Shown piece after piece: positions 10,201-18,771 of a stretch of DNA of 64,000 nt. Under the pieces are notes generated by a model. The model did no database searches. It was not told the origin of the DNA and worked only from the letters and a program-made list of their open reading frames with translations. This stretch comes from Mucilaginibacter terrae (GTDB lineage Bacteria; Bacteroidota; Bacteroidia; Sphingobacteriales; Sphingobacteriaceae): assembly GCF_031951985.1 (NCBI RefSeq), contig NZ_JAVLVU010000001.1, forward strand, positions 62,001 to 126,000, given 5' to 3'. Both the position numbers and the translations under genes were made by a program. Each line of letters starts with the position of its first letter. Positions within the stretch are counted from its first letter, which is position 1.

Positions 10201-10634
10201 CCGAAACTTTATACGGAAGGGATGATTTTTATAAACACTCAATTATTTTAGGAGAAAATTCATCTGAATTATCCGGAGGTGCAATATGGGATGCTTATTA
10301 TGCCAATGGCAAAAAGAATACACAGTATATATCGCCTCAAAGCTACGAATATGCCCGGCCTAATTATGCCGAATTTGTGATGTTTGATGCCTCTTATGTC
10401 AAATTAAGAGAGCTATCTCTGGGTTATAATATTCCTGTAAAACTGCTGTCTCGTACACCCCTTAAAACCGCACGATTTTCTCTAGTTGGACGTAACCTGG
10501 CCATATTTCACAAAAATACCCCACGAGGCATTGACCCTGAAGCGGCTTCTACTTCAGGTAATGGCCAGGGTATCGAGAATGGTTCGCTGCCGCCAAATAC
10601 CACCTATGGCTTTAATGTTAATTTAACTTTTTAA
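7239..10634 (+). CDS. SusC/RagA-family TonB-dependent outer-membrane receptor with STN signalling domain
   Basis: This 1131-residue protein has an uncleaved-looking, then cleavable signal region (~1-37), an STN domain (~45-110), a carboxypeptidase-regulatory-like domain (~118-205, INGKVLDETGEPLPGVNI), a TonB plug (~215-330, with VVVTALGIKREAK and GPNAAALYGSRAANG) and a long beta-barrel ending in a family-typical aromatic residue (VNLTF). It would import a ligand passed on by the SusD partner using TonB energy. The STN domain and the upstream ECF sigma/FecR pair indicate that it also signals substrate presence. The gene for SusD follows after 5 bases. A close paralogue without STN domain lies at 23037-26180. 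Confidence 0.95.
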   Translation: MKKNKWLIRKVMRISFVILTITLFCGHLLFAAISNAQVLTRSANIELTDGKLESALSLLSNKLNVPIAYDDKDILASKHLIKARTFVNTNVASILNYMLQRTNITYKVAEGTIILFKKADPIRINGKVLDETGEPLPGVNIAVKGTSVRSITNLKGEYSIAASSRNDVLVFTSIGFTTKEVLVGVQLTVDVKMTASTGSLNEVVVTALGIKREAKALSYSQQKVDVELLSEIKSPNFINSLSGKIAGLQVVPAGFNTGSARVVIRGNNSLTGNNQPLFVVDGMPIDNTPGDAGSLDYGNNAADINPNDIENLEVLKGPNAAALYGSRAANGVILITTKKGSGKFKVSFNSNLQFQRLTELPEYQNAYGVGTSFYIDNTHTLPVANVNYRSWGSPLLGQPYVALNGETKAYLPQPDNVKDFYSTAHLFTNSLALEGGNAGTTYRLSYTNYDGTSVVEGLNTNKSHNIDLRLTNALTKRITFDTKITYNRNTVNNRQYSNSNGRNPTNLYTQMARSTELSELLPYKDPLTGMEIGTHRNFSNPYWVINENPNEDTKDRLIAAFNPQVTITPWLKFVGRLGADIFWRDGFEFNNIGSVVASNPNGFMRAFNTKQQNFNLEGFFTVNKKTRDFSFNGVLGSSSFRSGYEDRQQRVNSLLQPGFINLSNAKELPTVTQTIRKKQINSVYGSLSVGYHNYAFVDVTGRNDWSSTLPKANNSYFYPSLGGSLILTDMLKLKSGILSYAKLRASVAHVGNDADPYRLNQTYSFNGFFDGAPLASLSTTMNNPDLKPEKTSSFEYGVDLNFFNSRLVINATHYKSATTNQILTAQLPASSGYQQRVYNAGEVKNWGNELSASIAVIKKSKFTWQTNINYSNNKSMVVSLIDGVDRFVLNNNSSYIYVYAQVGQPYAYLRGLGVARDAQGHMLIDDGGGLLTKDNDMAFGTASPKWLGGISNTFTYRNFTLNCLIDIKKGGVIYSGTYSRMLTNGVTAETLYGRDDFYKHSIILGENSSELSGGAIWDAYYANGKKNTQYISPQSYEYARPNYAEFVMFDASYVKLRELSLGYNIPVKLLSRTPLKTARFSLVGRNLAIFHKNTPRGIDPEAASTSGNGQGIENGSLPPNTTYGFNVNLTF

Positions 10635-10639
10635 TTGGT

Positions 10640-12241
10640 ATGAAACTAATAAATTTATTATTGATCCTATGTTTAGGCGTGTTGGTTTCCTGCACCAAAA
10701 ATTTCGAGGAACTTAATACCGACCCCAATCAGCCCACTAAGGTCGAACCTGATTTTTTGCTGACCAGCTCAATATATAATACCCTCAATCTTCAGGGAGG
10801 GGATATGAACAGGGTTGTACTTTTTAATTATACCCAATACTTCTCCGGGTTTCAGGGTGAGTTTCAACGTTACACATATAACGATGCGAGCAACAACACA
10901 AACTGGTCAAACACCTATATCAAATGCCTGCAGCCTGTTTATCAAATTGAGTTAAATTACAAAGACAATCCTGCATATAGTAATCGTGTGCTTATAGCAC
11001 GTATATGGAAAGATTATCTATTCTCAAATGCTGTAGCCATGTGGGGAAGTATCCCAATGGAATCTTCATTGCAGGGTAATCCGAGTGTACCTTTTACAAA
11101 AGAGCAAGATGTGTATTATAAGCTGCTGGCTGATCTTAAAAATATATCAGACTCACTAAACGTGAACGGTGATAAATATACTGCCGGTGCGGATAAAATT
11201 TACGGAGGAGATGTATTGAAATGGAAGAAATTTGCCAACACCCTTCGCCTCAAAATTGCCTTGCAAATATCAAATGATGCCCCTAACGGTGATCCGGAAG
11301 CCGCTAAAAAGGCTATACAGGAAATTGCTCAGAACGAAGCTAATACTATTACCAGCCAAGCCGAAACCGCAGCAGCTACCTGGGGTACTACCAGTGATAC
11401 CTGGAGCTATTTGTACAACTACGTAACCTATAACTATACCGCAAACAAAGCAACTATACCTGTACTTTGCGAGTCATTAGTTTATTACACACTGCCTTAC
11501 GGTGATCCACGGATAACTATTTATGGGCAGCCAGCCAAACAGGGGCCTAACGCCGGCAAGTATTTTGGCCAAAATATTTCTTACGGCGGGGGCAGTCAAT
11601 ACGCTGGTAATATTGTTAATCCGCACACTGGTTTAAAACAAGACGATTATTCTTACATCGGCACACGCTTTTTAAAGCCCAACGCCGAGTTTGTATTTAT
11701 CTCCTATGCGCAATCGTGTCTACTAAAAGCCGAAGCTGCCCTTAAAGGATGGTGGACAAATGCTGCACCGCAGACTTACTATTATCAGGGTATAGGAGCT
11801 TCATTCGACCGTTATGGGCTTACACCGGCTCAAGCTACCGCTTATCAAAATACGCCGGGTATTAAATGGGGTACCGCGTCAGACACCACCGGCCGTCAGG
11901 CACAGTTTCAGGACTGGATGCGCATTTGTACAAGTTATGTACCTGCCGGTGATACCTATCGCCAAATTATTATGCAGCACTGGCTGGCTACTCCCAATCA
12001 GGGAATGGATGCCTGGTCGCTCATACGCCGTACAAGAGTGCTTGATTTTGAACCTCAGTTTGCCACTTATGATGGTAATTATGCCTATGTGCCACAACGA
12101 ATTCTTTTTCCGGCAAGCGAATATGCAACCAATGGGGCCGAAGTTAAAAAGGCTGCGCAGTGGTTGGGTGGAGCCGATAACCTATTTGCCAAGCTATGGT
12201 TTGCTTTGCCAAATAAACCCAATCCAAAATTACCTTACTAA
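10640..12241 (+). CDS. SusD/RagB-family nutrient-binding lipoprotein
   Basis: This 533-residue protein starts with a lipoprotein signal peptide (lipobox LVSC, Cys19) followed by FEELNTDPNQP, a start shared by many SusD-like proteins of the SusD_2 group. Later segments FANTLRLKIALQIS, AEFVFISYAQSCLLKAEAAL and GMDAWSLIRRTR are the helical repeats typical of the fold. It should sit on the outer surface, capping the SusC barrel encoded 5 bases upstream and binding the substrate. Its paralogue is at 26191-27795. Confidence 0.95.
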   Translation: MKLINLLLILCLGVLVSCTKNFEELNTDPNQPTKVEPDFLLTSSIYNTLNLQGGDMNRVVLFNYTQYFSGFQGEFQRYTYNDASNNTNWSNTYIKCLQPVYQIELNYKDNPAYSNRVLIARIWKDYLFSNAVAMWGSIPMESSLQGNPSVPFTKEQDVYYKLLADLKNISDSLNVNGDKYTAGADKIYGGDVLKWKKFANTLRLKIALQISNDAPNGDPEAAKKAIQEIAQNEANTITSQAETAAATWGTTSDTWSYLYNYVTYNYTANKATIPVLCESLVYYTLPYGDPRITIYGQPAKQGPNAGKYFGQNISYGGGSQYAGNIVNPHTGLKQDDYSYIGTRFLKPNAEFVFISYAQSCLLKAEAALKGWWTNAAPQTYYYQGIGASFDRYGLTPAQATAYQNTPGIKWGTASDTTGRQAQFQDWMRICTSYVPAGDTYRQIIMQHWLATPNQGMDAWSLIRRTRVLDFEPQFATYDGNYAYVPQRILFPASEYATNGAEVKKAAQWLGGADNLFAKLWFALPNKPNPKLPY

Positions 12242-12251
12242 ATTATTTCAA

Positions 12252-13304
12252 ATGAAAGCATTTCTTTCTATCTCCTGTTGTTTATTACTGGCATTAAGTG
12301 CATGTAAAAAGCAGAATGATTATTTACCGCCCGATTTTAATTATGATATTCCGGCTGTTAATATCACCGAAAACGTAAATGTAGGGGCCTATTATTACAA
12401 CTATGCCGCCGCCGACTGGGCAAAGAAATACACTAATAATCCGTTACAGGGTGAATATAATTCACTGGATTCTAAAGTTATGGCGCAGGAATGCCAGTGG
12501 GCCGATGCTGCGGGTGTTAACTTTTTTGTATTTAACTGGAACGGCGCATCGGCCGGAAACCCTATACTTAACAGCTTTATACAGGGAAATACCAGCCAGG
12601 TAAAAATGGTGATCAATTACAATATTGCACACTTAAGTGCCACCAATGCCTTGCCGCTTACCGGGACCAAACTCACCACCATGATCAACGAGTTTACCAG
12701 TTTTGCAAATACTCATTTTAACAAGGATTATTATTATAAGATCAATGGGCAGCCGGTGGTTCTGATCACACCACTAAACTTGGCAAGCAGTGCAACCACC
12801 AGTGTTAATTATGCTACGGTTATACCCGCACTAAAGCAAGCCATGTCTTCTATAGGCATAAACCTGTATATCATAGGAGAAATCACATCGGGTTGGCTGC
12901 CTCCTGTACGCTATGCGCCTGCAATTAAAGCAATGGATGGTGTTGATTTGAATAACTGGTCGACCGATGTTTATGACCGGGCTACGTTTATGGCATCATA
13001 CACCGACACCAACTGGAAAAACTGGACGGACTCTACATCAAAATGGAAGGTTGACTTTGTGCCAGCCATTTTCCCTGCCTTTAATGATAAGACCATGACC
13101 CCGGCAAGCAAGTTGTACAACATTGACCGTAACGCGGCATTTTATACCGATTACTGTAATGTAGCCAAACGTAATATGAGCAGCAAGCGCATAGTGCTGA
13201 TCAATTCATGGAACAATTTTCAGTTAGGCACTACTTTGGAGCCTGCTAAAGAATACGGCACCACTTATCTCGAAATTACCAAAGCTCAGTTCAAAGTTAA
13301 ATAA
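12252..13304 (+). CDS. GH99-like (WbsX-type) domain lipoprotein
   Basis: I place the start at the ATG at 12252, 10 bases after the SusD stop, because it gives a lipoprotein signal peptide (MKAFLSISCCLLLALSAC); the longer upstream frame overlaps SusD and is not needed. The 350-residue protein contains VGAYYYNYAAADW, QWADAAGVNFFVFNWNG, YYYKINGQPVVLI and an INSWNNFQLGTTLEP segment, the pattern of the GH99/WbsX-like TIM-barrel family related to endo-alpha-mannosidases. As a probable surface or periplasm-facing lipoprotein next to SusCD it likely cuts or binds an alpha-mannose-containing glycan; the substrate is inference. Its paralogue is at 27825-28883. Confidence 0.75.
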   Translation: MKAFLSISCCLLLALSACKKQNDYLPPDFNYDIPAVNITENVNVGAYYYNYAAADWAKKYTNNPLQGEYNSLDSKVMAQECQWADAAGVNFFVFNWNGASAGNPILNSFIQGNTSQVKMVINYNIAHLSATNALPLTGTKLTTMINEFTSFANTHFNKDYYYKINGQPVVLITPLNLASSATTSVNYATVIPALKQAMSSIGINLYIIGEITSGWLPPVRYAPAIKAMDGVDLNNWSTDVYDRATFMASYTDTNWKNWTDSTSKWKVDFVPAIFPAFNDKTMTPASKLYNIDRNAAFYTDYCNVAKRNMSSKRIVLINSWNNFQLGTTLEPAKEYGTTYLEITKAQFKVK

Positions 13305-13325
13305 CGTTAACCTCGATTATCTACC

Positions 13326-14465
13326 ATGGTAATGAATAATTTAAAAAGAAGAAGGTTCTTAAAATATCTTTCTATTGCAGGTATAGCACTTCCTTTTAAG
13401 AGTGTTGCAAAAAACATGTTGCCGAGGTCTTCACAAGCCTTTAGCTTTATGTTTTTGGGCGACTTGCATTTTGATAAACTGATGCACCATGATATGGCTT
13501 ATCTGAAAGAAAAATACCCAAACGATATCCGCCAGATCGAAAACTATTCAAGGATTACAAAAGATAACCTGTCTTCGTTGATACAGGCATCTAAACAACG
13601 CGCCAAACAAACCAATTCAAACTTTTATCTGCAAATTGGCGATTTTGTGGAAGGTCTATGCGGTTCTAAAGAATTAGCTACACTTCAAACCTCCGAGCTG
13701 ATCAATTACATTGATCAACAGCAACTTGGTTTGCCTTTTATTGCTATAAAAGGCAACCATGATATTACTGGTACAGGTGCCCGAGAGGTTTACCAGGAAG
13801 TTGTTTTGCCATGGCAAAGCAGGCAGTTAAAGCAACCGGTAACCACTGCAAACAACGTGTATGTACATAAGAACACCAGGTTTATATTATTCGATTGTTT
13901 TTCTGAAAAAGAAAGTTTAGAATGGTTTAAAATGGTAATTAAAGATCATAAAAAGAATGAACAGTTATTCTTTTGTACGCATATTCCGTTAATACCATAT
14001 GATGCACGCTCCAACTGGCATATTTATGTACGCCCCGGGCAAGAGAAAGAGCGAGAGGAACTTCTTAATTTACTGGCCGAACATAAAGCGATCATTTTAA
14101 GCGGTCACTTGCATAAAACCAGCATAGTGGTTCGTAACACTCCCTCGGGCAATGTTGTTCAGGCGGCTATTGGCAGTGTTATATCAGCATTAAATGCGCC
14201 TGTTAAAAATCATCTAAAAGGGTTAGAGGCTTATAATGCCGACCTGGTTAACTTGGAACCGAACTTTAATCCAACATCGTTGCAATTAAGAAGAGAAATT
14301 TTGGAAAAGGAAAAGCCATTTATCCGCCATTACGAATACGCTGATTTTTGCGGCTATGCCTCTATGAACATTACCGATAAGAACGAAGCAGTGCTTACGA
14401 TATTTGCGAACGCAGACCAAGAGCCTTGGAGCACCGTAAACTTAACACAACTACAAAATTTATAA
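13326..14465 (+). CDS. Calcineurin-like metallophosphoesterase with Tat-like signal
   Basis: The protein (about 379 residues, start at 13326 or the ATG at 13332) begins with KRRRFLKY and a hydrophobic segment, resembling a twin-arginine export signal. The metal-binding motifs of calcineurin-like phosphoesterases appear in order: GDLHFD, GDFVEG, GNHD, HIPLIP and GHLHK. It should hydrolyse a phosphomonoester or diester outside the cytoplasm. The next gene is a paralogue starting 6 bases later, so the pair arose by tandem duplication. Both lie between two GH99-like glycosidase genes, suggesting removal of phosphate from a glycan or a phosphorylated sugar. Confidence 0.88.
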   Translation: MVMNNLKRRRFLKYLSIAGIALPFKSVAKNMLPRSSQAFSFMFLGDLHFDKLMHHDMAYLKEKYPNDIRQIENYSRITKDNLSSLIQASKQRAKQTNSNFYLQIGDFVEGLCGSKELATLQTSELINYIDQQQLGLPFIAIKGNHDITGTGAREVYQEVVLPWQSRQLKQPVTTANNVYVHKNTRFILFDCFSEKESLEWFKMVIKDHKKNEQLFFCTHIPLIPYDARSNWHIYVRPGQEKEREELLNLLAEHKAIILSGHLHKTSIVVRNTPSGNVVQAAIGSVISALNAPVKNHLKGLEAYNADLVNLEPNFNPTSLQLRREILEKEKPFIRHYEYADFCGYASMNITDKNEAVLTIFANADQEPWSTVNLTQLQNL

Positions 14466-14471
14466 AGCTGT

Positions 14472-15626
14472 ATGTTGCTTTTTAAGAGAATAAACGGAAT
14501 AATGCTGTTCTTATTGGTTTGTTTGCCAGGAGTTGTATTATCACAGGATGTGAGCTTTATAGCATTGGGAGATATGCACTATGACCGGTTACAGGATCAT
14601 AACCTGGATTTTGTAATGAGCAGACCGCAGGATTATAAGCAAATACTAAATGAATATCCGCAGTATACTGCTTTTTACATGCCCCGGTTTTTACAACTTA
14701 TTAAAAAGCAAACCAACGCCCAGCCTGGGGTTAAAGCAGTTGTACAATTGGGAGATTTGGTAGAAGGCGTTGCTGGATCGGCTGCTCTCGCCAGGCAGAT
14801 GAACCGGGGAATAGTTGACATGCTTTATGAGACCGGCTTGCCGGTACCGTGGGTATTGGTTAAAGGTAACCACGATGTAAGTAATAGTCCGGGCCAGCCA
14901 GAGGCATGGCAGGAAGTAATTCGGCCCTTTATTGAAGGTCAGATAGGTAAATTTATTGGCCATGGTATGTATACTTATCAAATAAGTCCCAACACTGAAT
15001 TTTTTGTTCTCGACCAATTTTTCAGTGTGGACCGTAATTTACCCGAAAGTGAAATGGTTGATTTTCTTGAAAATGCATTTAAAGGTTCCACGGCTACTTA
15101 CAAGTTCGTGCTAACCCATCAACCAGTTATTCCAGTTACGCAGCGGTGTTGGCATTTATTAAGTGGTATTAGGAGGCCATTAAAAGATACCGTCCTAAGA
15201 GAAAGTTTGCTGAATATATTGGCTAAAAACAAGGCCATAGTTTTATGTGCCCACCTTCATGAGTATTCGGTTTTGAGTAGAAAAACAAAATCCGGAAATG
15301 TGGTTCAGGTAATGATCAATAGTGTAAACCGGGGGCTTAATACGCCTTTGCCAAATGTTATCCATAGAGAATACAAAGGAGAAGGCTGGATTGACAGTGA
15401 TGCGTCATGGCAGCCTGAAACAAGCGAAACACGGCGTAAGATTTTAAGGGAAGAGAAGAAACATATTACCGATTTTCAGTTAATGGACCTACCGGGATAT
15501 GCTCTTATATCTGTGTCGGATAAAACGCCGCAAGTTACGTTAAAGTATTTTAACGGGTTTGCAGAAGTACCTTATCAAACTATAGATCTGAGTAAACTGA
15601 TGCTCACAGGAAAGTTGCCTTTTTAA
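14472..15626 (+). CDS. Calcineurin-like metallophosphoesterase with Sec signal peptide
   Basis: This 384-residue protein has a Sec-type signal peptide (~1-24, ending VVLSQ) and the motifs GDMHYD, LGDLVEG, KGNHDVS, THQPVIP and CAHLHEYS, matching the five metal-binding blocks of the calcineurin-like superfamily. In the last block GH is replaced by AH (CAHLH), a small departure from the usual GHxH. It resembles its upstream neighbour in length and motif spacing, including the WQEV segment after GNHD. It is probably periplasmic and co-transcribed with its neighbours (6-base gap before, 1-base gap after). Confidence 0.88.
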   Translation: MLLFKRINGIMLFLLVCLPGVVLSQDVSFIALGDMHYDRLQDHNLDFVMSRPQDYKQILNEYPQYTAFYMPRFLQLIKKQTNAQPGVKAVVQLGDLVEGVAGSAALARQMNRGIVDMLYETGLPVPWVLVKGNHDVSNSPGQPEAWQEVIRPFIEGQIGKFIGHGMYTYQISPNTEFFVLDQFFSVDRNLPESEMVDFLENAFKGSTATYKFVLTHQPVIPVTQRCWHLLSGIRRPLKDTVLRESLLNILAKNKAIVLCAHLHEYSVLSRKTKSGNVVQVMINSVNRGLNTPLPNVIHREYKGEGWIDSDASWQPETSETRRKILREEKKHITDFQLMDLPGYALISVSDKTPQVTLKYFNGFAEVPYQTIDLSKLMLTGKLPF

Positions 15627-15627
15627 T

Positions 15628-16905
15628 ATGTTAATAAGATCTTCTACTATGTTTTTTAAAACTGCAGCTTTTTTCCTCGTGTTCCTTCTTTTACAACCCT
15701 GTCTGGCACAAACCAGGCACAGTAAAAACTCTGCTTTTATGAGCTATAAAGGGTTGGTAATGGCGGGTTACCAAGGCTGGTTCAATAGTCCTGATGATGG
15801 TGCAAAGAGAGGCTGGAACCATTATGTGGCATCGGGTCGGTTTGAACCTGGAAATTGTAAGATCGACATGTGGCCAGATGTTAGCGAGTACTCAAAAGTA
15901 TATCCAACAGCATTTACCAAAGCAGATGGGTCGCCCACCCATCTGTTTAGTTCTTATGACGTTTCAACCGTTCAGCTTCATTTTAAGTGGATGAAAGACT
16001 ACGGTGTAGACGGTGTATTTATGCAAAGGTTTTTTGCCAGCATCAACTCCGATAAAGACCTTGCCCATACCGATAAAGTGCTGTCAGCGGCATTACAGGC
16101 CTCTCAAAAAAATCGGCGTGCCATTTCGGTTATGTATGATTTAAGCGGTATGGAAGGTGATGAGGGCATAGAAGTAATTATTAAAGATTGGAAGCATTTG
16201 GTAGATGACCTGAAACTCACTTCTAAGGGGGTAAGTCAAACCTATTTGTATCATAATCAACGGCCTCTGATTGCTATTTGGGGTGTTGGATTTAAAGACA
16301 GGAATTATACTCTTAAAGCCATTGATAAACTGTTGGACTTTTTAAAAAATAATGCCACATATGGAGGATGTTCGGTACTGCTTGGCGTACCTGCATTTTG
16401 GAGAGATCTGAAAGATGATGCGGTGGCAGATTCAGATTTGCATGACTTGATACGTAAAGCCGATATTGTTCAACCCTGGTTTGTTGGGAGATACAACGAG
16501 CAGAGCTATGCGCGTTTTAATGCCCGCATTATAGATGACCTGTATTGGTGCAAGTTAAATCATGTAGATTATGTACCGGTGGTGTATCCTGGCTTTAGCT
16601 GGCACAATATGTATCCGCGCAGCCCTTTTAATCAAATTCCGCGAAATAGAGGGCAGTTTTATTGGAAGCAAATTGCCGGTTCTATAAATGCAGGTGCCCA
16701 AATGCTTTATATTGCCATGTTTGACGAGATTGATGAGGGTACCGCCATATTTAAGATCAGTAAAGATCCGCCGATAGGAAAGAGCGTATTTATTACCTTT
16801 GAACAAGATATACCGGGGGACTATTATTTGTTTTTGACAGGTTATGCCGGCGAAATATTAAAAGGTTCGAAGACACTTTCCCTCAATGTCCCTTTAAAGC
16901 CGTAG
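15628..16905 (+). CDS. Glycoside hydrolase family 71/99-like protein
   Basis: The start at 15628 is one base after the previous stop (an alternative ATG is at 15649); both give a signal peptide ending in PCLAQ. The mature part contains YKGLVMAGYQGWFNSPDDG, KIDMWPDVSEY, HFKWMKDYGVDGVFMQRF, YVPVVYPGFSWHNM and AQMLYIAMFDEIDEGTAIF, the hallmarks of the GH71/99-like TIM-barrel group that includes endo-alpha-mannosidase relatives. At about 425 residues it is full length for the group. Together with the GH99-like lipoprotein it points to an alpha-mannan or related glycan as substrate, though the exact linkage cannot be read from sequence. Confidence 0.82.
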   Translation: MLIRSSTMFFKTAAFFLVFLLLQPCLAQTRHSKNSAFMSYKGLVMAGYQGWFNSPDDGAKRGWNHYVASGRFEPGNCKIDMWPDVSEYSKVYPTAFTKADGSPTHLFSSYDVSTVQLHFKWMKDYGVDGVFMQRFFASINSDKDLAHTDKVLSAALQASQKNRRAISVMYDLSGMEGDEGIEVIIKDWKHLVDDLKLTSKGVSQTYLYHNQRPLIAIWGVGFKDRNYTLKAIDKLLDFLKNNATYGGCSVLLGVPAFWRDLKDDAVADSDLHDLIRKADIVQPWFVGRYNEQSYARFNARIIDDLYWCKLNHVDYVPVVYPGFSWHNMYPRSPFNQIPRNRGQFYWKQIAGSINAGAQMLYIAMFDEIDEGTAIFKISKDPPIGKSVFITFEQDIPGDYYLFLTGYAGEILKGSKTLSLNVPLKP

Positions 16906-16943
16906 ATGTTGAGATGCAAATAAAGTTAACAAAATATAATTAA

Positions 16944-18767
16944 ATGAAATGGCGAGCCCTGTTGATTTTGGCCTTCATGAGCGGGATGATTGCATTGCTG
17001 TCCTTTTCTGTATTGGAAAGTCATGATGTTGGGGCATCTCGGGCGGTAGGCTTATTCCGAAAGGATGCCGGTTTATTTTCAGCTTCGGCCAGTGAGCTAT
17101 ATGAAGCAGTTAAGGCAATTGATGAGAACAGCAGCACCATAGTAAACGCAAAGGAGCACTTAAAAGCTTGTCGGTTTCGGTACAAAGCGCTGTCTTATTT
17201 CACCTGCTATTTTTTCCCAAGTGAAACTAACGGGTTTAATGCTGCGGCCAAAATGGAAGTTGAGGAGCCCGAGCTTGAACTTGTAGAACCGATGGGACTA
17301 CAGCAAATTGAGGCTTTGTTGTTTGATGCAGATGTGTTAAGCCATAAAACCGAGTTGGTGGCTCAGACCGAGGCTCTGTATACTTCGGCAAAAGGCATGC
17401 CTGCGCTGCTTTATCAATTTAAGGCCAATGACCGGCAGGTGCTCGAAAGTGTAAGAATTGAGCTGATTCGCATGGGCGCGCTGTATATTACGGGGTATGA
17501 TGCCCCTTTGCTAAAAACAGGTATTACCGAGACCCTGATCAGTACAGATAAGATTAACGAGGTGTTGTTGCCTTATCTACAACATGGACGCAATACAGGT
17601 GATATTTTAAAAAAACAACTGAATGCCAGCATCCATTACTTGTCAAGCCATCAGGATTTTAATTCGTTTAACCGTATGGAATACCTGGTTAAATTCCTAC
17701 TACCTATGCAAGAGCAGTTGGGCATGTTTATCAAGCAGCAAAATTTGGAGCTAAATACTTCTGCATATCTAAATTACCAATCGCGTAATATGTTTGATCG
17801 CCGCTTCTTAAAGGCTTTTAATAGTGTTCCCGGGTTACAGGAGCAGCAATTAGCATCACTCGGAAAAAAACTATTTTTTGACATGGCTTTATCGGGCAAT
17901 ATGAAAGTAAGTTGCGCGACCTGCCATCAGCCTGGAAAGTATTTTACAGACGGAATTATTAAAAGCCCCGCATTAATAAAAGATTCGATACTAAAGCGAA
18001 ATACTCCTACACTATTATATGCAGGGAGACAGCATTCACAGTTTTGGGATGGCCGGTCTATAAGCGTGGTCGACCAGGTAAAGGACGTGGTTTTTAATCC
18101 TTTGGAGATGGGGTCAGTAATGGGGCAGGTAGTTAAGCGTGTTAAACAGAACCGGACATATCGCCAATCTTTTCGCAGCCTGTTTCCCGGCAAAAACTCC
18201 GACAGGCAGTTGCTGGATGGTATAGCGGTATCCATAGCTGCATACATAGCTAAGTTAGAACCCATGGATTCTCCTTTTGACAAGTACATTAATGGCAATA
18301 GAACCGCCATGACAACAGCCCAAATTAAAGGCTTTAACTTATTTATGGGCAAGGCACAATGTGCTACCTGCCATTTCGTACCTTATTTCAACAGCCTCAC
18401 ACCGCCATTTTATGATCATTCAGAGATGGAAATATTAGGAACACCTGGCAATGATGATTTAACCCACCCGGTAAATGACAAAGACTTGGGACGTTTTAAC
18501 CTGTATCAAATACGGTATTATCAACAGGCATTTAAAACACCAACAATTAGGAACGCTGCAAAAACGGCACCTTATATGCACAACGGCGCATTCAAAACAT
18601 TGCAAAATGTAATTGACTTTTATATTAAAGGGGGAGGGAAGGGAATTGGCTTGAAAACCAGAGAACAAACACTTTCATCTGAACCGCTTAATCTAACTAG
18701 GGAGGAAAGCGATCAAATCATTCAATTTATAAACTCGTTAACAGATGCCAGCCCTGCCAATATTTAA
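16944..18767 (+). CDS. Di-haem cytochrome c peroxidase family protein with long N-terminal extension
   Basis: The C-terminal ~310 residues match the di-haem cytochrome c peroxidase/MauG family, with two CxxCH haem sites (SCATCHQPGKYF at about residue 325 and CATCHFVPYF at about residue 474) and the family segments RNTPTLLYA, QFWDGRS and TPTIRNAAKTAPYMHNG. The first ~290 residues are an extra helical domain not found in short family members, preceded by an N-terminal hydrophobic segment that exports or anchors it. The role within a glycan/phosphate locus is unclear: it may detoxify peroxide or carry out an oxidative step on the substrate. It ends 4 bases before the purple acid phosphatase start. 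Confidence 0.88.
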   Translation: MKWRALLILAFMSGMIALLSFSVLESHDVGASRAVGLFRKDAGLFSASASELYEAVKAIDENSSTIVNAKEHLKACRFRYKALSYFTCYFFPSETNGFNAAAKMEVEEPELELVEPMGLQQIEALLFDADVLSHKTELVAQTEALYTSAKGMPALLYQFKANDRQVLESVRIELIRMGALYITGYDAPLLKTGITETLISTDKINEVLLPYLQHGRNTGDILKKQLNASIHYLSSHQDFNSFNRMEYLVKFLLPMQEQLGMFIKQQNLELNTSAYLNYQSRNMFDRRFLKAFNSVPGLQEQQLASLGKKLFFDMALSGNMKVSCATCHQPGKYFTDGIIKSPALIKDSILKRNTPTLLYAGRQHSQFWDGRSISVVDQVKDVVFNPLEMGSVMGQVVKRVKQNRTYRQSFRSLFPGKNSDRQLLDGIAVSIAAYIAKLEPMDSPFDKYINGNRTAMTTAQIKGFNLFMGKAQCATCHFVPYFNSLTPPFYDHSEMEILGTPGNDDLTHPVNDKDLGRFNLYQIRYYQQAFKTPTIRNAAKTAPYMHNGAFKTLQNVIDFYIKGGGKGIGLKTREQTLSSEPLNLTREESDQIIQFINSLTDASPANI

Positions 18768-18771
18768 CTAC

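Noticed and set aside
11814..12251. Long upstream extension of the GH99-like ORF
   Set aside because: It overlaps the SusD gene in another frame; the ATG at 12252 gives a proper lipoprotein signal peptide.
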